Of a stretch of DNA of 64,000 nucleotides, positions 33,700 through 42,444 are shown piece after piece. Origin of the DNA: Nonomuraea sediminis (GTDB taxonomy: Bacteria > Actinomycetota > Actinomycetes > Streptosporangiales > Streptosporangiaceae); the NCBI RefSeq assembly GCF_018531495.1, contig NZ_JAHDTI010000009.1, positions 186,001-250,000 of the forward strand, written 5' to 3'. The notes below the pieces were generated by a model. It did not search any database. It worked only from the letters and a program-made list of their open reading frames with translations, and was not told the origin of the DNA. The translations under genes were made by a program, and so were the position numbers. Positions within the stretch are counted from its first letter, which is position 1. Each line of letters opens with the position of its first letter.

Positions 33700-33789
33700 C
33701 CACCCCCCGCCGGTGGGGGCCGCTCCGGGAGGGGTGGCGTGGCGTATTCGTCGGGGGAGCCGGGGTGGATGGCTCGCCGTACGGGAGAG

Positions 33790-34638
33790 TCAGCTCAGGG
33801 CGGCCAGACGGACCGGGTCGGCGAGGATGTTGATCTCGGCGATCTTGCCGTTGACGATCGTGACGTCCATGACGGCGACCAGCTGACCGTCCACGCGGGT
33901 GGCCAGGCCGGGGGTGCCGTTGATGAGCACCTGCTGGGCGAGGTGGGCGATGCGCTGGAAGGTGAGCGCCTGACCGGCGACCGCGGCGGCGCCGCTGATG
34001 AGCTTGGACACCGACGAGGCGCCCGCGTCCGCGCGGAGCACGACGTCGGGGTCGAGCAGCGCGACGAGGGCCTCGAAGTCCCCGCCCTGTGAGGCGGCGA
34101 CGAAGGCGGACACGATCTCGCGCTTGCGGTTGACGTCCGGGTCGGCGACCGGGCCCGAGTCCTGCACGCGGCGGCGGGCACGGCTGGCCAGTTGCCTGGT
34201 CGCGGCGGCCGACTTGCCGAGGATGGCGGCGATGTCGTCGAACGGCACCGCGAACATGTCGTGCAGCACGAAGGCGAGCCGTTCCGCGGGCGCCAGCATC
34301 TCGAGCACGACCATGAGCGCGAGCCCGACCGAGTCGGCCATGACGACCTCCTGCTCGGGGTCGATCGTCACGATCGGGTCGGGCACGTGCGTGTCCACCA
34401 CCTCCTCGCGGCGCGACTCGCGCGAGCGGAGCATGTCGAGGCCGATGCGGCCGACGACCGTGGTGAGCCAGCCGACCAGGTTCTGCACCTCGCTGACGTC
34501 GGAGCGGCTCAGCCGGATCCACGCCTCCTGGACGGCGTCCTCCGCCTCGCTGACCGAGCCGAGCATCCGGTAGGCCACCGACCGCAGATGGGCTCGGTGT
34601 TCCTCGAAGCGTTCGGCCAGAAGATCGCTGTCGTCCAT
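33790..34638 (-). CDS. ECF sigma factor, SigJ/ECF41-like with SnoaL-type C-terminal domain
   Basis: 282 residues. Sigma region 2 (FEEHRAHLRSVAYRMLGSVSEAEDAVQEAWIRL), region 4 (LAPAERLAFVLHDMFAVPFDDIAAILGKSAAATRQLASRARRRV) and a 110-residue SnoaL-like domain ending DGQLVAVMDVTIVNGKIAEINILADPVRL, close to the ECF41 VxxGKIxxxxxxxNPDKL ending. ECF41 factors carry this domain instead of an anti-sigma partner and normally sit by a carboxymuconolactone decarboxylase-like or oxidoreductase gene; neither is adjacent. ATG at 34638; upstream GTG/ATG codons are possible. Confidence 0.88.
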   Translation of the reverse strand: MDDSDLLAERFEEHRAHLRSVAYRMLGSVSEAEDAVQEAWIRLSRSDVSEVQNLVGWLTTVVGRIGLDMLRSRESRREEVVDTHVPDPIVTIDPEQEVVMADSVGLALMVVLEMLAPAERLAFVLHDMFAVPFDDIAAILGKSAAATRQLASRARRRVQDSGPVADPDVNRKREIVSAFVAASQGGDFEALVALLDPDVVLRADAGASSVSKLISGAAAVAGQALTFQRIAHLAQQVLINGTPGLATRVDGQLVAVMDVTIVNGKIAEINILADPVRLAALS

Positions 34639-34718
34639 CACTCGCACTCTCACATCTCTCTTGACGCCCCGCATCGGGCGGATGTGACACTACCAAGCAT
34701 CCCCGCAGGTAAACGCGG

Positions 34719-34762
34719 CGTGAACATTCGTGCTGGACAAATATTCCGACTGCGCGCTAGCG
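34719..34762 (+). promoter_or_regulatory. Promoter and candidate SorC operator of the polyol/sugar operon
   Basis: Element cgtgaacattcgtgctggac (34719-34738) overlaps a -35-like TGGACA (34733-34738); an 18-base spacer leads to -10-like TAGCGT (34757-34762). The element matches the one before the SorC gene at 16 of 20 positions. Confidence 0.5.
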
Positions 34763-34833
34763 TGAGGCGCACCGCAGGGGCCAAGCCCTTGTGAACCTCG
34801 GGGGAGCAACACGCCGAGCGAGAGGGAAGACCC

Positions 34834-35901
34834 GTGAACAAAGCTCAGATCGCCGCAGTGGCAGTACTCGCCGCTTCAACGCTGGCCGCGTGCGGCTCGG
34901 GGTCCTCCGGAGGCACCGGCGGCAGCGGAGGCGGCGCCGAGAACGCCAAGGTGGCCTTCCTGATGCCGGACCTCGCCTCGACCAGGTACGAGCTGGCCGA
35001 CAAGCCGCTTTTCGAGGCCAAGATGAAGCAGCTCTGCCCGAGCTGCACGGTCATCTACCAGAACGCCGACTCCGACGCGGCCAAGCAGCAACAGCAGGCC
35101 AACTCGGCGCTCGCGCAGGGCGTCAAGGCGATCGTGATCGACCCGGTCGACTCCGCGGCGGCGGCCACCATCGTCAAGTCGGCGCAGTCGCAGAAGGTCC
35201 CGGTCATCGCCTACGACCGGCCGATCCCTGCCACGCCCGCCGACTACTACATCTCCTTCGACAACGAGAAGATCGGCGCGATGATCGCGCAGTCGCTGGT
35301 CGACCACCTGAAGAAGGAGAACGCCCAGGGCGGCATTCTCCAGGTCAACGGCTCCCCGACGGACGCCGCGGCCGGCCTGATCAAGAAGGGCATCCACAGC
35401 GCGGTCGACCCGAGCGGCTTCAAGCTGCTGGCCGAGTACGACACGCCCGACTGGAAGCCGGAGAAGGCCCAGGAGTGGGTGGGCGGCCAGATCACCCAGT
35501 TCAAGGACCAGATCGTGGGTGTGGTCGCGGCCAACGACGGCACCGGCGGCGGCTCGATCTCCGCCTTCAAGGCGGCCGGGGTCAAGGTCCCGCCGATCAC
35601 CGGCAACGACGCCGAGCTGGCCGCCGCCCAGCGGATCATCGCCGGCGACCAGTACAACACGATCTCCAAGCCGATCAAGATCGTGGCCGAGGCGTCGGCC
35701 GACGTGGCCTACCAGTTCATGCAGGGCAAGAAGCCCGAGGGCAAGACCACCCTGTACAACACCCCGTCGCAGCTGTTCGTGCCGAGCGTGGTGACCAAGG
35801 AGAACATCAAGCAGGTGCTCTTCGACAGCGGCATCATGAAGGCCTCGGACGCCTGCACCGGCGCGTACGCCAAGGGGTGCGAGGAGCTGGGTATCAAGTA
35901 A
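34834..35901 (+). CDS. Sugar ABC transporter substrate-binding lipoprotein (XylF/RbsB type)
   Basis: 355 residues. Lipoprotein signal with lipobox LAAC (cysteine about residue 20) and a Gly/Ser spacer, then a periplasmic-binding fold of the pentose/ribose group: VAFLMPDLASTRYELADKPLFEAKMKQL, GVKAIVIDPVDS, VPVIAYDRPI, ISFDNEKIGAMIAQSL, VVAANDGTGGGSISAFKAAG, DQYNTISKP. XylF-like proteins bind pentoses or polyols; the ligand cannot be fixed. First gene of a seven-gene operon with overlapping or adjacent stops. Confidence 0.9.
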   Translation: MNKAQIAAVAVLAASTLAACGSGSSGGTGGSGGGAENAKVAFLMPDLASTRYELADKPLFEAKMKQLCPSCTVIYQNADSDAAKQQQQANSALAQGVKAIVIDPVDSAAAATIVKSAQSQKVPVIAYDRPIPATPADYYISFDNEKIGAMIAQSLVDHLKKENAQGGILQVNGSPTDAAAGLIKKGIHSAVDPSGFKLLAEYDTPDWKPEKAQEWVGGQITQFKDQIVGVVAANDGTGGGSISAFKAAGVKVPPITGNDAELAAAQRIIAGDQYNTISKPIKIVAEASADVAYQFMQGKKPEGKTTLYNTPSQLFVPSVVTKENIKQVLFDSGIMKASDACTGAYAKGCEELGIK

Positions 35902-36674
35902 TGTCCCCCACCCTGTCCCTGCGCGGGATCAGCAAGACCTTCGGCGCGGTGGCCGCCCTGACCGACATCGACCTCGACGTCGAGGCCGGTCAGGTGGTGG
36001 CCGTCGTCGGCGACAACGGCGCCGGCAAGTCGACGCTGGTGAAGATCCTGTCGGGGGTGCATCCGCCCGACTCGGGCACGATCGCCTTCGAGTCGCGTGA
36101 GGTCGACATCCCGACACCCGCGGCCGCGCACAAGCTCGGCATCGCCACCGTCTTCCAGGACCTGGCGCTGTGCGAGAACCTCAACGTCATCCAGAACCTG
36201 TTCCTCGGCCAGGAGGTCCGGCCGCTGCGGCTGAACGACGTGGCCATGGAGACCCGCTCGTGGGAGCTGCTCCGGCAGCTCTCGGCGAAGATCCCCAGCG
36301 TGCGGGTGCCGGTGGCCTCGCTCTCCGGTGGCCAGCGGCAGACCGTGGCGATCGCCAGGTCGCTGCTGGGCGACCCGAAGGTCATCATCCTGGACGAGCC
36401 CACGGCCGCACTCGGCGTTGCCCAGACGGCCGAGGTGCTCAACCTGGTCGAGCGGCTGCGGGAGAACGGCCTGGGCGTCATCATGATCAGCCACAACATG
36501 GCCGACGTGCGGGCGGTGGCCGACAAGGTCGCGGTGCTCAGGCTCGGCCGCAACAACGGGCTGTTCGACGTCGGGGACGTCACCACCGAGGACATCATCG
36601 CCGCCATCACCGGCGCGACGGACAACGTCGTCGCCCAGCGCGCGGCCCGCCGTACAGAAGGACAGCCCTCGTGA
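35901..36674 (+). CDS. Sugar ABC transporter ATP-binding protein (XylG/RbsA type, single domain)
   Basis: 257 residues, one ATPase domain: Walker A GDNGAGKSTLVKILSG, Q-loop TVFQDLALCENL, signature LSGGQRQTVAIARSLL, Walker B KVIILDEPTAALG, switch His in MISHN. E. coli XylG/RbsA carry two fused domains; single-domain versions like this are usual in actinomycetes. TAATG overlap with the lipoprotein gene. Confidence 0.92.
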   Translation: MSPTLSLRGISKTFGAVAALTDIDLDVEAGQVVAVVGDNGAGKSTLVKILSGVHPPDSGTIAFESREVDIPTPAAAHKLGIATVFQDLALCENLNVIQNLFLGQEVRPLRLNDVAMETRSWELLRQLSAKIPSVRVPVASLSGGQRQTVAIARSLLGDPKVIILDEPTAALGVAQTAEVLNLVERLRENGLGVIMISHNMADVRAVADKVAVLRLGRNNGLFDVGDVTTEDIIAAITGATDNVVAQRAARRTEGQPS

Positions 36675-37894
36675 CTCTGACAACGGACAGGCAGGACGAG
36701 CGCCTGCAGGGAGGGATCGGCGGCGCGGTCGCCGACGTGCTCGAGCGGGCCAGGGGCGGCGACCTCGGGATGATCCCGGTGGTGGTCGGGCTGGTGGTCA
36801 TCTGGACCGTCCTGCAGATACTGAACCCGATCTTCCTGTCCAGCGCGAACCTGGTGAACCTGCTGCTCGACCTGTCCGCGATCGGGATCGTGGCACTGGG
36901 CATCGTGTGCGTGCTGCTCGTCGGCCAGATCGACCTGTCGGTCGGGTCGGTGGGCGGATTCTCGGGCGCGGTGCTGGCCATCCTGTTCGTGACCAAGGGA
37001 TGGCCGGTCTGGGCCGCGATCCCGATCACGGTGGCAGGGGGCGCGGTGATCGGCTGGATCTACGCCCAGTTGTTCAACCGGTTCGGGGTGCCGAGCTTCG
37101 TCATCACGCTGGCCGGCCTGCTGACGTTCCTGGGACTGCAGATCTACGTGCTCGGCACCAAGGGCGCGGTCAACCTGCCGTTCGACTCAGGCCTGGTGAA
37201 CTTCGCCCAGTTGGACTTCGTCCCGCCGTGGCTGTCGTACGCGCTGGTGATCGCGGCTTCGGCGTGGCTGTTCGTCACCGGCTACCTGCACGCCAGCGAA
37301 CGCCGCAAGGCGAACCTGTCGGCGCGCGGCCTGTCGACGCTGGTCATCAGGAGCGCGGCGCTGCTGGTCGGGCTCGGGTTCGTGGTCTGGTACCTGAACC
37401 AGACGCGCGGCGTGGGCTGGCTGTTCATGCTGTTCCTGGCGATGGTGCTGGTCATGCACTACCTCCTGTCGCGCACCAAGTGGGGCAGGGCCGTCTACGC
37501 CATCGGCGGCAACGTCGAGGCGGCCAGGCGCGCGGGCATCAACGTCAAGGCCGTCTACACCTCGGTCTTCGTGTTGTGCTCCACGTTCGCGGCGGTGGGC
37601 GGCATCCTGGTGGCGGCCCGGCTGGCGGCGGCCAACCAGAGCAACGGCACCGGCGACTTCAACCTCAACGCGATCGCGGCGGCCGTCATCGGCGGCACCT
37701 CGCTGTTCGGCGGCCGGGGCACGGCCTTCGGCGCGCTGCTCGGCATGATCGTGATCCAGTCGATCTCCAGCGGGCTGACGCTGCTGAGCCTGGACTCCTC
37801 GATCCGTTACGTGGTCACCGGCATCGTGCTGTTGCTCGCGGTGGTCGTCGACTCGATCGCGCGCAAGTCGCGGACCTCGCACGGACGAGCCTGA
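36671..37894 (+). CDS. Sugar ABC transporter permease (XylH/RbsC type)
   Basis: 407 residues, 10 or more membrane segments. Family elements: IGIVALGIVCVLLVGQIDLSVGSVGGFSGA, FGVPSFVITLAGLLTFLGLQIYVLG, TKWGRAVYAIGGNVEAARRAGI, LAAANQSNGTGDFNLNAIAAAVIGGTSLFGGRGT. Longer than RbsC and matching XylH in the loop after the sixth segment. GTG start overlaps the ATPase stop (GTGA). Confidence 0.92.
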   Translation: MTLTTDRQDERLQGGIGGAVADVLERARGGDLGMIPVVVGLVVIWTVLQILNPIFLSSANLVNLLLDLSAIGIVALGIVCVLLVGQIDLSVGSVGGFSGAVLAILFVTKGWPVWAAIPITVAGGAVIGWIYAQLFNRFGVPSFVITLAGLLTFLGLQIYVLGTKGAVNLPFDSGLVNFAQLDFVPPWLSYALVIAASAWLFVTGYLHASERRKANLSARGLSTLVIRSAALLVGLGFVVWYLNQTRGVGWLFMLFLAMVLVMHYLLSRTKWGRAVYAIGGNVEAARRAGINVKAVYTSVFVLCSTFAAVGGILVAARLAAANQSNGTGDFNLNAIAAAVIGGTSLFGGRGTAFGALLGMIVIQSISSGLTLLSLDSSIRYVVTGIVLLLAVVVDSIARKSRTSHGRA

Positions 37895-39411
37895 TGGGAT
37901 TCATCTGCGTCGACGCCGGCACCACGGTGATCAAGGCGGTCGGCTACGACGACTCGGGCGCGGAGATCGCCGTCGCCCGGCGCGAGACCGGGGTGTCCAG
38001 GCCCGCGCCCGGGCACGCCGAGCAGGACATGCGCGCCGTCTGGGACGCGGTCGTGCGGACCGTCCGCGAGGTCGCGCCGCCGTCGGTCGACTTCGTCGCG
38101 GTCACCGCCCAGGGCGACGGGGTCTGGCTGGTGGACTCCTACGGCGAGCCGACCGGACCCGCGATCCTGTGGAACGACGGCCGGGCAGCAGCGCTGATCG
38201 ACTCCGGCAAGTCCGACGCGGCGTTCCGCGTCAGCGGGTCGGCGAGCGCCTCGGGGCTCCCGAACGCGATCCTGACCTGGCTGAAGCAGCACGACCCCGA
38301 CCGGCTCGACCGCTCCGCCACCGCCCTGACCTGCGGCGGCTGGATCTTCTCCCGGCTCACGGGCGTCGTGGCGAGCGACGAGTCCGACGGCTCCGCCCCG
38401 TTCATGGATCTGCTCGCCCGCCGGTACTCCCCCGATCTGCTCTCCCTGTTCGGCCTGGAGTGGGCCGAACGCCTGCTGCCGCCCCTGCTCGACGACTCCC
38501 ACCGCGTGGCGGGCCTCACCAGCGACGCGCTCGGCCTGCCCCTGGGCACGCCCGTGGTGATGGCGCCCTACGACATCGTCTCCACCGCCATCGGCGCGGG
38601 CGCGGTGAGCGCCGGGCAGGCGTGCTCGATCCTGGGCACCACGATCTGCACGGAAACGGTCGTCGACACGCCCTCGCTGGACGGCGACCCGATCGGCATC
38701 ACGATCGCCATGCCCGGCCGGTATCTGCGCGCCTTCCCCAGCTTCGCGGGCACCGAGGTGCTGCAGTGGGCCTGCCGCCTGCTCGGCCTGCCGGATCCCG
38801 CCGCGCTGACCGAACTGGCCGCCGGGTCCGAGCCGGGCGCGGGCGGGCTGGCGTTCCTGCCGTACTTCTCCCCCGCCGGCGAGCGCGCCCCCTTCTCCGA
38901 CCCGCTGGCGCGCGGCGCGTTCCTGGGCATGACCTTCGAGCACGGCCGCGAGCACGTCGCCAGGGCCGTCCTCGAGGGTCTGACCATGGTCGTCCAGGAC
39001 AGCCTGGCCGCCTCCGGCACGCGCCCGCACGAGCTGCGGGTCTGCGGCGGCGGCGCGGCCAGCCCCGTCTGGACCCAGCTCATCGCGGACGTCACCGGCC
39101 TGCCCGTGCTCCGATCGGCCGACGCCGAGGTCGGCGCCAGGGGCGCCTTCCTCGTCGGCCTGGCCGCCACCGGCGCCTCCCCCTCGCTGGAGGCCGCCGC
39201 CGAGTCGTTCGTACGGCTGCGCGAGCCCGTCCAGCCGGTCCCCGGCAGGTACGGCGAGGCCTACACGGACTTCCTGGCCGTGCGAGCCGACAACGCCCGA
39301 TCCTGGCCCCGGCTGGCCGAGATGCGGAGCCGTTCACGGAGCGAGCGCAGCGAGCGACCAATCAGACACAGCCGTCTGACGCTCATGCGACCTCCGAAGG
39401 AGGGCGCATGA
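37894..39411 (+). CDS. FGGY-family carbohydrate kinase 1 (polyol-kinase-like)
   Basis: 505 residues. CVDAGTTVIKAVGYDDSG (phosphate-1 loop), AEQDMRAVWDAVVRT, TAQGDGVWLVD, GPAILWNDGRA, VVMAPYDIVSTAIGAGAV, LGTTICTETVV and RVCGGGAASPVWTQLIADVTGLPV. The CVDAGT start and APYDI loop resemble the erythritol/polyol-kinase side of the FGGY family rather than xylulokinase, but this is only a hint. The last 28 residues (R/S-rich, then PIRHSRLTLMRPPKEGA) run through a GC repeat and look like an unselected extension. TGATG overlap with the permease. Confidence 0.85.
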   Translation: MGFICVDAGTTVIKAVGYDDSGAEIAVARRETGVSRPAPGHAEQDMRAVWDAVVRTVREVAPPSVDFVAVTAQGDGVWLVDSYGEPTGPAILWNDGRAAALIDSGKSDAAFRVSGSASASGLPNAILTWLKQHDPDRLDRSATALTCGGWIFSRLTGVVASDESDGSAPFMDLLARRYSPDLLSLFGLEWAERLLPPLLDDSHRVAGLTSDALGLPLGTPVVMAPYDIVSTAIGAGAVSAGQACSILGTTICTETVVDTPSLDGDPIGITIAMPGRYLRAFPSFAGTEVLQWACRLLGLPDPAALTELAAGSEPGAGGLAFLPYFSPAGERAPFSDPLARGAFLGMTFEHGREHVARAVLEGLTMVVQDSLAASGTRPHELRVCGGGAASPVWTQLIADVTGLPVLRSADAEVGARGAFLVGLAATGASPSLEAAAESFVRLREPVQPVPGRYGEAYTDFLAVRADNARSWPRLAEMRSRSRSERSERPIRHSRLTLMRPPKEGA

Positions 39412-39416
39412 GCGTC
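39378..39416 (+). promoter_or_regulatory. Hairpin sequestering the ribosome site and start of kinase 2
   Basis: GACGCTCATGCG (39378-39389) pairs perfectly with CGCATGAGCGTC (39405-39416); inside it CCTCC (39391-39395) pairs with GGAGG (39399-39403) around a GAA loop. The ribosome site and ATG 39408 of kinase 2 are both in the 3' arm. Ribosomes finishing kinase 1 would open it, so this predicts tight translational coupling. It could also act as a partial terminator. Confidence 0.75.
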
Positions 39417-40832
39417 TTCATCGGCATCGACCTGGGGACGCAGTCGGTGCGCGCCATGGCCGTCACGCGGGCGGGCGCGGTGCTGGGATCGGCGGCCCGC
39501 CCGCTGACCAGCCACCGCGACGGGCCCCGGCACGAGCAGGACCCCGAGCAGTGGTGGACCCAGCTGTGCGCGGCGACCGGTGAGGCGCTGCGCGACGTGC
39601 CGGGGGAACAGGTCGAGGGCGTGGCCGTGGACGCCACCTCTGGAACGATCCTCCTGTCAGACGACACGGGAAGGGCGCTGACGCCCGCGCTCATGTACGA
39701 CGATCGGCGAGCCTCGGCCGAGCGGGTCAACGAGGTGGGCGAGCAGGTGTGGGCGCGGCTCGGATACCAGCGCATGCAGCCCAACTGGGCGCTGCCCAAG
39801 CTGCTGTGGCTGCTGCGTGACGCCCCGGCGGGAGCCCGGCTGGCGCACCAGAACGACTTCGTCAACCGGCGGCTGGCCGGCCACGCGGTGGCCACCGACC
39901 TGAGCAACGCGCTGAAGACCGGCGTGGACCTGATCGAGGAGCGCTGGCCGCTCGAGGTCCTCGACACGCTGGGCGTGCCCGCGGCGATGCTGCCGGACGT
40001 GGTCAGGCCCGGCTCCGTGCTGGGGACCGTCTGCGCGCAGGCCGCCGCGGAGACAGGCATCCCCGCGGGCACCCCGGTGATCGCCGGGACCACCGACGGG
40101 TGCGCCGCCCAGCTCGGCGCCGGAGCGAACCGGGTGGGCAGCTGGAACTCGGTGCTGGGGACCACGCTGGTGCTCAAGGGCGTGACCAGAGACCTCATCC
40201 ACGACCCGCTCGGCGTGGTGTACTCGCACCGGGCGCCCGACGGCGGCTGGCTGCCGGGCGGCGCGTCGAGCACCGGGGCCGGGGTCCTGACCCACGAGTT
40301 CCCCGGGAGCGACCTGGACGCGCTGAGCGAGCTCGCCGCCGCCCGCGCGGATCTCGGCGACGTGACCGTCTACCCGCTCGTATCGCGGGGTGAGCGGTTC
40401 CCGTTCGACGCGCCCGAGGCCGAGCCGTTCGCGCTCGGCACCCCCACCGACGATGTCCAGAAATATGCCGCCATCATGCGTGGCGCGGCGTTTGTCGAGC
40501 GGCTCTGCTTCGACTACCTCGACCTGCTCGGCGCCCCTGTGGACGGCGAGCTGATCCTCACCGGCGGCGGGTCGAGGAGCGCCTACGGAAACCGGCTCAG
40601 GGCCGACGTGCTGCGCCGCCCGGTGACGCTCAGGCAGAACGCCGAGCCCGCGCTCGGCATGGCCGTGCTCGCCGCGGGGAACTCCGACGGCATGGTCCGC
40701 ACCCGCGAGGTCGTCGACCCGACCGGTGCCGATCTGCGCGAGCCGTACCTGGAGTTCATCGGAGAGCTGGAGAGGCGAGGCTGGCTGCCGCAGGCGGCCG
40801 CCGCGCACGCGAGGAAGAGAGCCGCGCGATGA
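39408..40832 (+). CDS. FGGY-family carbohydrate kinase 2 (D-ribulokinase-like)
   Basis: 474 residues. FIGIDLGTQSVRAMAV, HEQDPEQWW, VDATSGTILL, PALMYDDRRA, HQNDFVNRRLAG, AGTTDGCAAQLGAGANRVGSWNSVLGTTLVLKG, VYSHRAPDGGWLPGGASSTGAGVL, GERFPFDAPEAEPF and LTGGGSRS. The combination LGTTLVLK, YSHR, GERFPF resembles the D-ribulokinase group found in plants and cyanobacteria. ATGA overlap with kinase 1; its initiation region is buried in the hairpin at 39378-39416. Two kinases in one operon suggest either two substrates or sequential phosphorylation. Confidence 0.85.
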   Translation: MSVFIGIDLGTQSVRAMAVTRAGAVLGSAARPLTSHRDGPRHEQDPEQWWTQLCAATGEALRDVPGEQVEGVAVDATSGTILLSDDTGRALTPALMYDDRRASAERVNEVGEQVWARLGYQRMQPNWALPKLLWLLRDAPAGARLAHQNDFVNRRLAGHAVATDLSNALKTGVDLIEERWPLEVLDTLGVPAAMLPDVVRPGSVLGTVCAQAAAETGIPAGTPVIAGTTDGCAAQLGAGANRVGSWNSVLGTTLVLKGVTRDLIHDPLGVVYSHRAPDGGWLPGGASSTGAGVLTHEFPGSDLDALSELAAARADLGDVTVYPLVSRGERFPFDAPEAEPFALGTPTDDVQKYAAIMRGAAFVERLCFDYLDLLGAPVDGELILTGGGSRSAYGNRLRADVLRRPVTLRQNAEPALGMAVLAAGNSDGMVRTREVVDPTGADLREPYLEFIGELERRGWLPQAAAAHARKRAAR

Positions 40833-41437
40833 CCGACCTGGTCCTGGTACGCCATGGCGAGACCGTCTGGCACGCCGAGAACCGCTACGCAGGGCTCAGC
40901 GACATCGAGCTCACCCCGCGCGGCCACGCCCAGGCCGAGACGCTCGCGGAGTGGGCCGCGACCGCGGGGCTGACCGGGGTGTGGGCCTCCACGCTCAGCC
41001 GCGCCCGCATCACCGCCGAGGCCGCCGCCAAGGCGGCCGGCGTCGACCTGCGGATCGACGCCCGGCTGCGCGAGCTGGACTTCGGTCAGGCCGACGGGCT
41101 GACCGCCGCCGAGATGAGCGAACGCTTCCCCGAGGCCCGCGCGGCCTTCGAGGCCGACCCGGCCGCCAACCCGCTGCCGGGAGGCGAGGACCCGCGCGCG
41201 GCGGCCGAGCGGTTCGCCGGCTGCCTGAAGGACATCGCCCGCGACCGGGGGCGCGTGCTGGTGGTCGCGCACACCACGGTGATCCGCCTGGCGCTGTGCG
41301 GGCTCATCGGCGTGCCGCTGAGCGAGTACCGGCGGCTGTTCCCCCGGTTGGACAACGGCGCGATCACCGAGATCCGCCTGACCGGCGAGCAGGCGGCGAT
41401 CCTGCGGTTCAACTCCCCGATTGGAGCCATTCGTTGA
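40829..41437 (+). CDS. Histidine phosphatase family protein
   Basis: 202 residues. LVRHGETVW (catalytic His in RHG), SRARITAEAAA, LRELDFGQADGLT, GGEDPRAAAERF and VVAHTTVIRLAL (second His). Broad-specificity phosphoglycerate-mutase-like phosphatase. Its place after two sugar kinases suggests it removes a phosphate from a pathway intermediate. ATGA overlap upstream, TTGA overlap downstream. Confidence 0.9.
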   Translation: MTDLVLVRHGETVWHAENRYAGLSDIELTPRGHAQAETLAEWAATAGLTGVWASTLSRARITAEAAAKAAGVDLRIDARLRELDFGQADGLTAAEMSERFPEARAAFEADPAANPLPGGEDPRAAAERFAGCLKDIARDRGRVLVVAHTTVIRLALCGLIGVPLSEYRRLFPRLDNGAITEIRLTGEQAAILRFNSPIGAIR

Positions 41438-42444
41438 AGATCCTCGCAGCAGGCGACCACTTCGTGCAGAACGGGTTGCTCATCGACGCGGTCCGTCGGG
41501 CGGTCCCTGGCGAGGTGGACTTCCGCGAGCTCACGCTGCCCTGGCCGGTCGAGCCGTTCGGCCGCGTCGGCGAGGTCGACGAGGCCTCCGACGTGGAGGA
41601 CGAGCTGATCGAGGCGCTGGACGGCGTGGAGGTGTGCGTCACCCAGATGGCCCCGCTGACCCAGCGGGTGCTCGACGCCAGCCCGTCACTGCGGCTGTTC
41701 TGCGTCAGCCGGGGCGGCCCCGTCAACGCCAACCTGGAGGCCGCCGCCAAGGCGGGGGTCGCGGTCACGTTCGCGCCCGGGCGCAACGCGGTGGCCACCG
41801 CCGAGCACACGCTGGCCATGCTGCTCGCCGCCACGCGCAGGATCCCGCAGACCCACGCCGACCTGGCGGGCGGCGTGTGGCGGGGCGACTACTACATGTA
41901 CGACCGGGTGGGCCCCGAACTGGAGGGCAGCACGGTCGGCCTGGTCGGCTACGGCGCGATCGGCCGCCGGGTGGCCGGGATGCTGGCCGGGTTCGGCGCC
42001 GAGGTCCTGGTGTTCGATCCCTACGTCGACGACATCGAGGGCCTGGTCGGGCTCGACGAGCTCCTGGCGCGCTCGCGGTTCCTGTCGCTGCACGCCAGGG
42101 CGACCCCCGAGACCACGGGGATGATCGGCGCCGCCGAGATCGCGGCCATGCCGGCCGGCTCGGTCATCGTCAACTGCGCCAGGGGCGCGCTGCTCGACTA
42201 CGACGCGCTCTGCGACGCGCTGGAGTCGGGCCACCTGTTCGGCGCCGCCGTGGACGTCTTCCCCGAGGAGCCCATCCCCGCGGGATCACGCCTGCTGACG
42301 ACGCCGAACCTGGTCATGACCCCGCACCTGGCCGGCGCCAGCAAGGAGACGGCCGTCAAGGCGGCCCGCATCGTGGCCGCCGACGTGGCTCGCTACATGC
42401 GCGGCGAGCCGCTCGAGCACCCGGCCAACGAGCTCATCCCTTGA
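41434..42444 (+). CDS. D-2-hydroxyacid dehydrogenase (NAD-dependent, SerA-like)
   Basis: 336 residues. Rossmann motif VGLVGYGAIGRRVAGML, then the catalytic Arg/Glu/His set in NCARGALLDYDALCDALE, DVFPEEPIPAGS and TPHLAGASKET. No ACT domain, so not a classical regulated SerA. TTG start at 41434 overlaps the phosphatase stop, with GGAG 9 bases before. In this operon it probably oxidises or reduces a sugar acid formed after phosphorylation steps. Its stop region overlaps the convergent permease gene by 11 bases. Confidence 0.88.
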   Translation: MKILAAGDHFVQNGLLIDAVRRAVPGEVDFRELTLPWPVEPFGRVGEVDEASDVEDELIEALDGVEVCVTQMAPLTQRVLDASPSLRLFCVSRGGPVNANLEAAAKAGVAVTFAPGRNAVATAEHTLAMLLAATRRIPQTHADLAGGVWRGDYYMYDRVGPELEGSTVGLVGYGAIGRRVAGMLAGFGAEVLVFDPYVDDIEGLVGLDELLARSRFLSLHARATPETTGMIGAAEIAAMPAGSVIVNCARGALLDYDALCDALESGHLFGAAVDVFPEEPIPAGSRLLTTPNLVMTPHLAGASKETAVKAARIVAADVARYMRGEPLEHPANELIP

